64,000 nt of DNA from Bacteroidota bacterium. Its GTDB lineage: Bacteria; Bacteroidota; Bacteroidia; Bacteroidales; Paludibacteraceae. Shown here piece by piece: positions 62,172-64,000 of the stretch; positions within the stretch are counted from its first letter, which is position 1, and each line of letters begins with the position of its first letter. The DNA lies in the NCBI GenBank assembly GCA_021779195.1, contig JAJYBB010000012.1, positions 30,780-94,779 on the forward strand, read 5' to 3'. The translations under genes were made by a program, and so were the position numbers. The notes beneath the pieces were generated by a model. It had not been told where the DNA came from, made no database searches, and saw only the letters and a program-made list of their open reading frames with translations.

Positions 62172-62378
62172 AATAGTTCGTTTTTTCAATAGCTTTTCAA
62201 AATCTACTATTAATATTTTAAAAGGAATCTTAATGCAAAGACGCAGTGTTTAAATAGCTATCTGATAGATAATCAATAAAAATTAGATAGGGACTCAAAG
62301 GAAAAGCTCAAATATTTTTCTTGGCTACTTAACAACCTTGCGACTCAGCGTTCAACTTATTTTTTACAACGAACTATT
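62172..62378 (+). repeat. MITE-like repeat, copy C (207 bp)
   Basis: Ends AATAGTTCGTT (62172-62182) and AACGAACTATT (62368-62378) are perfect 11-bp inverted repeats. The interior has CTTAATGCAAAGACGCAG, then TAGCTATCTGATAGAT and CAACCTTGCGACTCAGCG as in the other copies; about 37 bp near the left end of copy B is missing. It lies between priA and the next gene; the rest of the 413-bp gap shows only a promoter box. Confidence 0.85.
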
Positions 62379-62463
62379 GGTTTTCAATCCTTATAATATA
62401 AAAAGAAGAGCCTTCACTTTAGCACTGTTATTCTGTATTATGATTATTTTTAAAAAGAAAGTG

Positions 62464-62471
62464 TATCTTTG
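62464..62471 (+). promoter_or_regulatory. candidate -7 box (TATCTTTG) of the E2-like gene
   Basis: TATCTTTG matches TAnnTTTG and lies 28 bp before the ATG at 62500. The -33 region is only T-rich. Confidence 0.6.
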
Positions 62472-62499
62472 ACTCCCGAAAACTTAAAAATTTAATAAG

Positions 62500-63417
62500 A
62501 TGAATGAATTAAACCAGTTGAAGTATTATCGCTGGAGTTTTGGCGATCGATATGATGGTTGGCGCGTGAAAAAAGTTGATGCCGTTTTTTCAGTAATCCC
62601 TTATTTCCTAAGAACTCGCATGGATGCTCAAAATTTTTTCGAAGAGAGACTGGATATTGATCTGATCGAATCGTTTATAAAAGAGCATAAAGTTGATATT
62701 CCCGATTTATCACTCATGCATGTTATTATGGCTGCATTGGTTCGATTGATTTCGCAACGCCCTCATCTAAACCGTTTTGTGATTTGGAATAAAATTTTTG
62801 CCCGTAATCATCTAAACTTTTCTATTGCCGTAAAACGATCTTTATCAGACGAAGGAGAGGAAACATTGATTAAACCTTATTTTCTACCAACCGATACCAT
62901 TCAGGATATTGTTAGAAAAACTCGCATTGAACAAGACAAAAATCAGAAAGTTGGTCAGCAAAATTCATCGGATTTTATATCTAAAATTCTTGGTGCACTT
63001 CCAGAATTTTTATTGAGATTTGTGGTTTTTTCATTGCTCCATTTAGACAAGGTTGGTCTTATGCCCCGATTTATTAACAAAGCAAGTCCATGGCATTCAA
63101 GCATCTTTTTAACTAATATTGGTTCAATTGGCGTCGAGTCTATTTATCATCATTTATATGAATTTGGTACCTGCAGCATGTTTGTTGCTATGGGGAAAAA
63201 ATCAAGACGGCACTCCATCGACAAATATGGCGATTTGAAATCACACAAAAGCATTCAGCTTAAATTTGTACTTGACGAACGAATTTGTGATGGCTTTTAT
63301 TACGCATCTTCCATGCGTTTATTGAATAAAATTCTCTCTGATCCATCTGTTTTATTGATTCCACCCAATGAAGTAATTGTTGATGAAGGAGTTGGCAAAA
63401 TAAGAGTAGATTTATAA
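62500..63417 (+). CDS. E2-acyltransferase-like protein lacking the lipoyl domain and catalytic His
   Basis: 305 residues. It resembles the trimer-forming catalytic domain of 2-oxoacid dehydrogenase E2 / chloramphenicol acetyltransferase: DLSLMHVIMAALVRLISQRPHLNRFV, FLTNIGSIGVESIYHHLYEFG and LKFVLDERICDGFYYASSMRLL. In true E2s the last motif is DHRxxDG with a catalytic His; here the His position holds Glu260 (DERICDG, Asp264 kept). No lipoyl or E1-binding domain is present. A non-acyltransferase or altered role is likely. It stands alone after MITE copy C. Confidence 0.75.
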   Translation: MNELNQLKYYRWSFGDRYDGWRVKKVDAVFSVIPYFLRTRMDAQNFFEERLDIDLIESFIKEHKVDIPDLSLMHVIMAALVRLISQRPHLNRFVIWNKIFARNHLNFSIAVKRSLSDEGEETLIKPYFLPTDTIQDIVRKTRIEQDKNQKVGQQNSSDFISKILGALPEFLLRFVVFSLLHLDKVGLMPRFINKASPWHSSIFLTNIGSIGVESIYHHLYEFGTCSMFVAMGKKSRRHSIDKYGDLKSHKSIQLKFVLDERICDGFYYASSMRLLNKILSDPSVLLIPPNEVIVDEGVGKIRVDL

Positions 63418-63884
63418 CTTGTAAAAAGCAGGCAGCATTTTCCATTTTTAAATGATAAATTATTTTGAAGTGTTTTACTGTAGCGGTTTTTTATGGGATT
63501 CTTGTTCCTGAAATATAGCATTCTAATTATTCAAATAGCTATAGCAATATGTAAATTTTCTATTTGATTGTATATTGTTTGATCAACGAGTTTATCATTT
63601 TTTTTATGTTTTTTCAACCTAAACTGCATCGGATAATTTTTTCATTCTATGGGATAAATTATTATTAATGTAATGCAGTAGTTATTTATTTTTGATGTTG
63701 GATGCCCTTTTTTATATGTGATTTGTAGATTTTAATGATAAAACTTTAAATGATTTCCCTATCAGAGAGCATTAATATTTTTTTCGCCAATTTTTTTCAA
63801 AAAAGATTTCATATTTAACTATCAGAGATATAGTAACATAAAAAGGGAAACATTCTAAAGAGCATAAATAATTTCTCAAAATCT

Positions 63885-63914
63885 TTTGTAGAATAAAAAA
63901 AAGCTGTACTTTTG
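63885..63914 (+). promoter_or_regulatory. strong promoter (TTTG-N18-TACTTTTG) at the window end, gene beyond
   Basis: TTTG (63885-63888), an 18-base spacer and TACTTTTG (63907-63914) are the best Bacteroidota-type pair in the window, followed by GCACCCGCTAAAG. No gene follows before 64000, so it drives one outside: an rRNA, tRNA or highly expressed operon is possible. The stretch 63418-63884 shows nothing but AT-rich sequence. Confidence 0.65.
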
Positions 63915-64000
63915 CACCCGCTAAAGAGAAAGCGCGTATATTTTTGAAATTCTCAAGGTCAGATTATCTGATAGTTTTTTATAATCGACAATTGGGTTTA

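Noticed and set aside
1..64000. CRISPR array
   Set aside because: No set of regularly spaced identical repeats was seen; the only repeats are the MITE-like family, the IS ends and the 18-bp pair.
1..64000. Prophage
   Set aside because: No capsid, terminase, tail or integrase-like protein is present; the only mobile parts are one IS and MITE-like repeats.

Overview
The window is AT-rich DNA from a member of the Bacteroidota, most likely order Bacteroidales. This rests on SusC/SusD pairs, cargo with type IX secretion (T9SS) sorting tails plus a GldJ-like lipoprotein, BACON, DUF3244, DUF4922, DUF5123-type and DUF1460 families, and promoters of the TTG...TAnnTTTG type instead of E. coli-like boxes. 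A pectin- and plant-polysaccharide-degrading anaerobe (Paludibacter/Dysgonomonas-like) fits, but the genus is inference.

Layout. 1-3455: tail of a polysaccharide utilisation locus (SusD 3' end, surface lipoprotein, GH5 endoglucanase). 3869-9023: TlpA-like thioredoxin, 2-oxoacid:ferredoxin oxidoreductase korAB and asnS. 9696-12585: HU-like protein, DUF3244 secreted protein and a TPR membrane lipoprotein, with an 18-bp direct repeat upstream of the DUF3244 gene. 13012-17279: dnaE and trxA. 17364-21817: a GH43-type secreted enzyme, a secreted HExxH protein and a T9SS-tailed protein. 22107-23761: folP and cdaA, with a 1300-bp IS4-family element (23801-25100, 9-bp target duplication) inserted at the folP promoter. 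25329-31917: gldJ-like gene, RNase H, tRNA-Arg(CCU), a decayed type III restriction fragment, lolD, tcdA, a YgjP-like peptidase and dgt. 32067-43960: a two-sided peptidoglycan-salvage neighbourhood (NlpC/P60 peptidase; murK-like kinase, murQ, DUF1460 amidase and GNAT on one strand; GT2, outer-membrane barrel, DUF4922, SpoIID-like protein and AmpG-like permease on the other). 44035-44105: tRNA-Gln(CUG). 44423-58407: a pectin locus (SusC, SusD, DUF5123-like lipoprotein, GH28) divergent from a 1614-residue CE8 pectinesterase. 58654-63417: orphan OmpR-type regulator, priA and an E2-acyltransferase-like protein whose catalytic His is replaced. The window ends just after a strong promoter whose gene lies outside.

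How the genes work together. The pectinesterase should de-esterify pectin, GH28 cut galacturonan and the SusCD pair import the products, while the GH43-type protein may trim side chains and GH5 acts on a beta-glucan backbone. AmpG import, amidase/endopeptidase trimming, MurNAc phosphorylation and MurQ ether cleavage form a wall-recycling route. The role of the GT2, DUF4922 and barrel genes woven into that route is unknown and is the best candidate for undescribed biology here. The second unusual element is a three-copy MITE-like repeat family (26901-27082, 33080-33323, 62172-62378).
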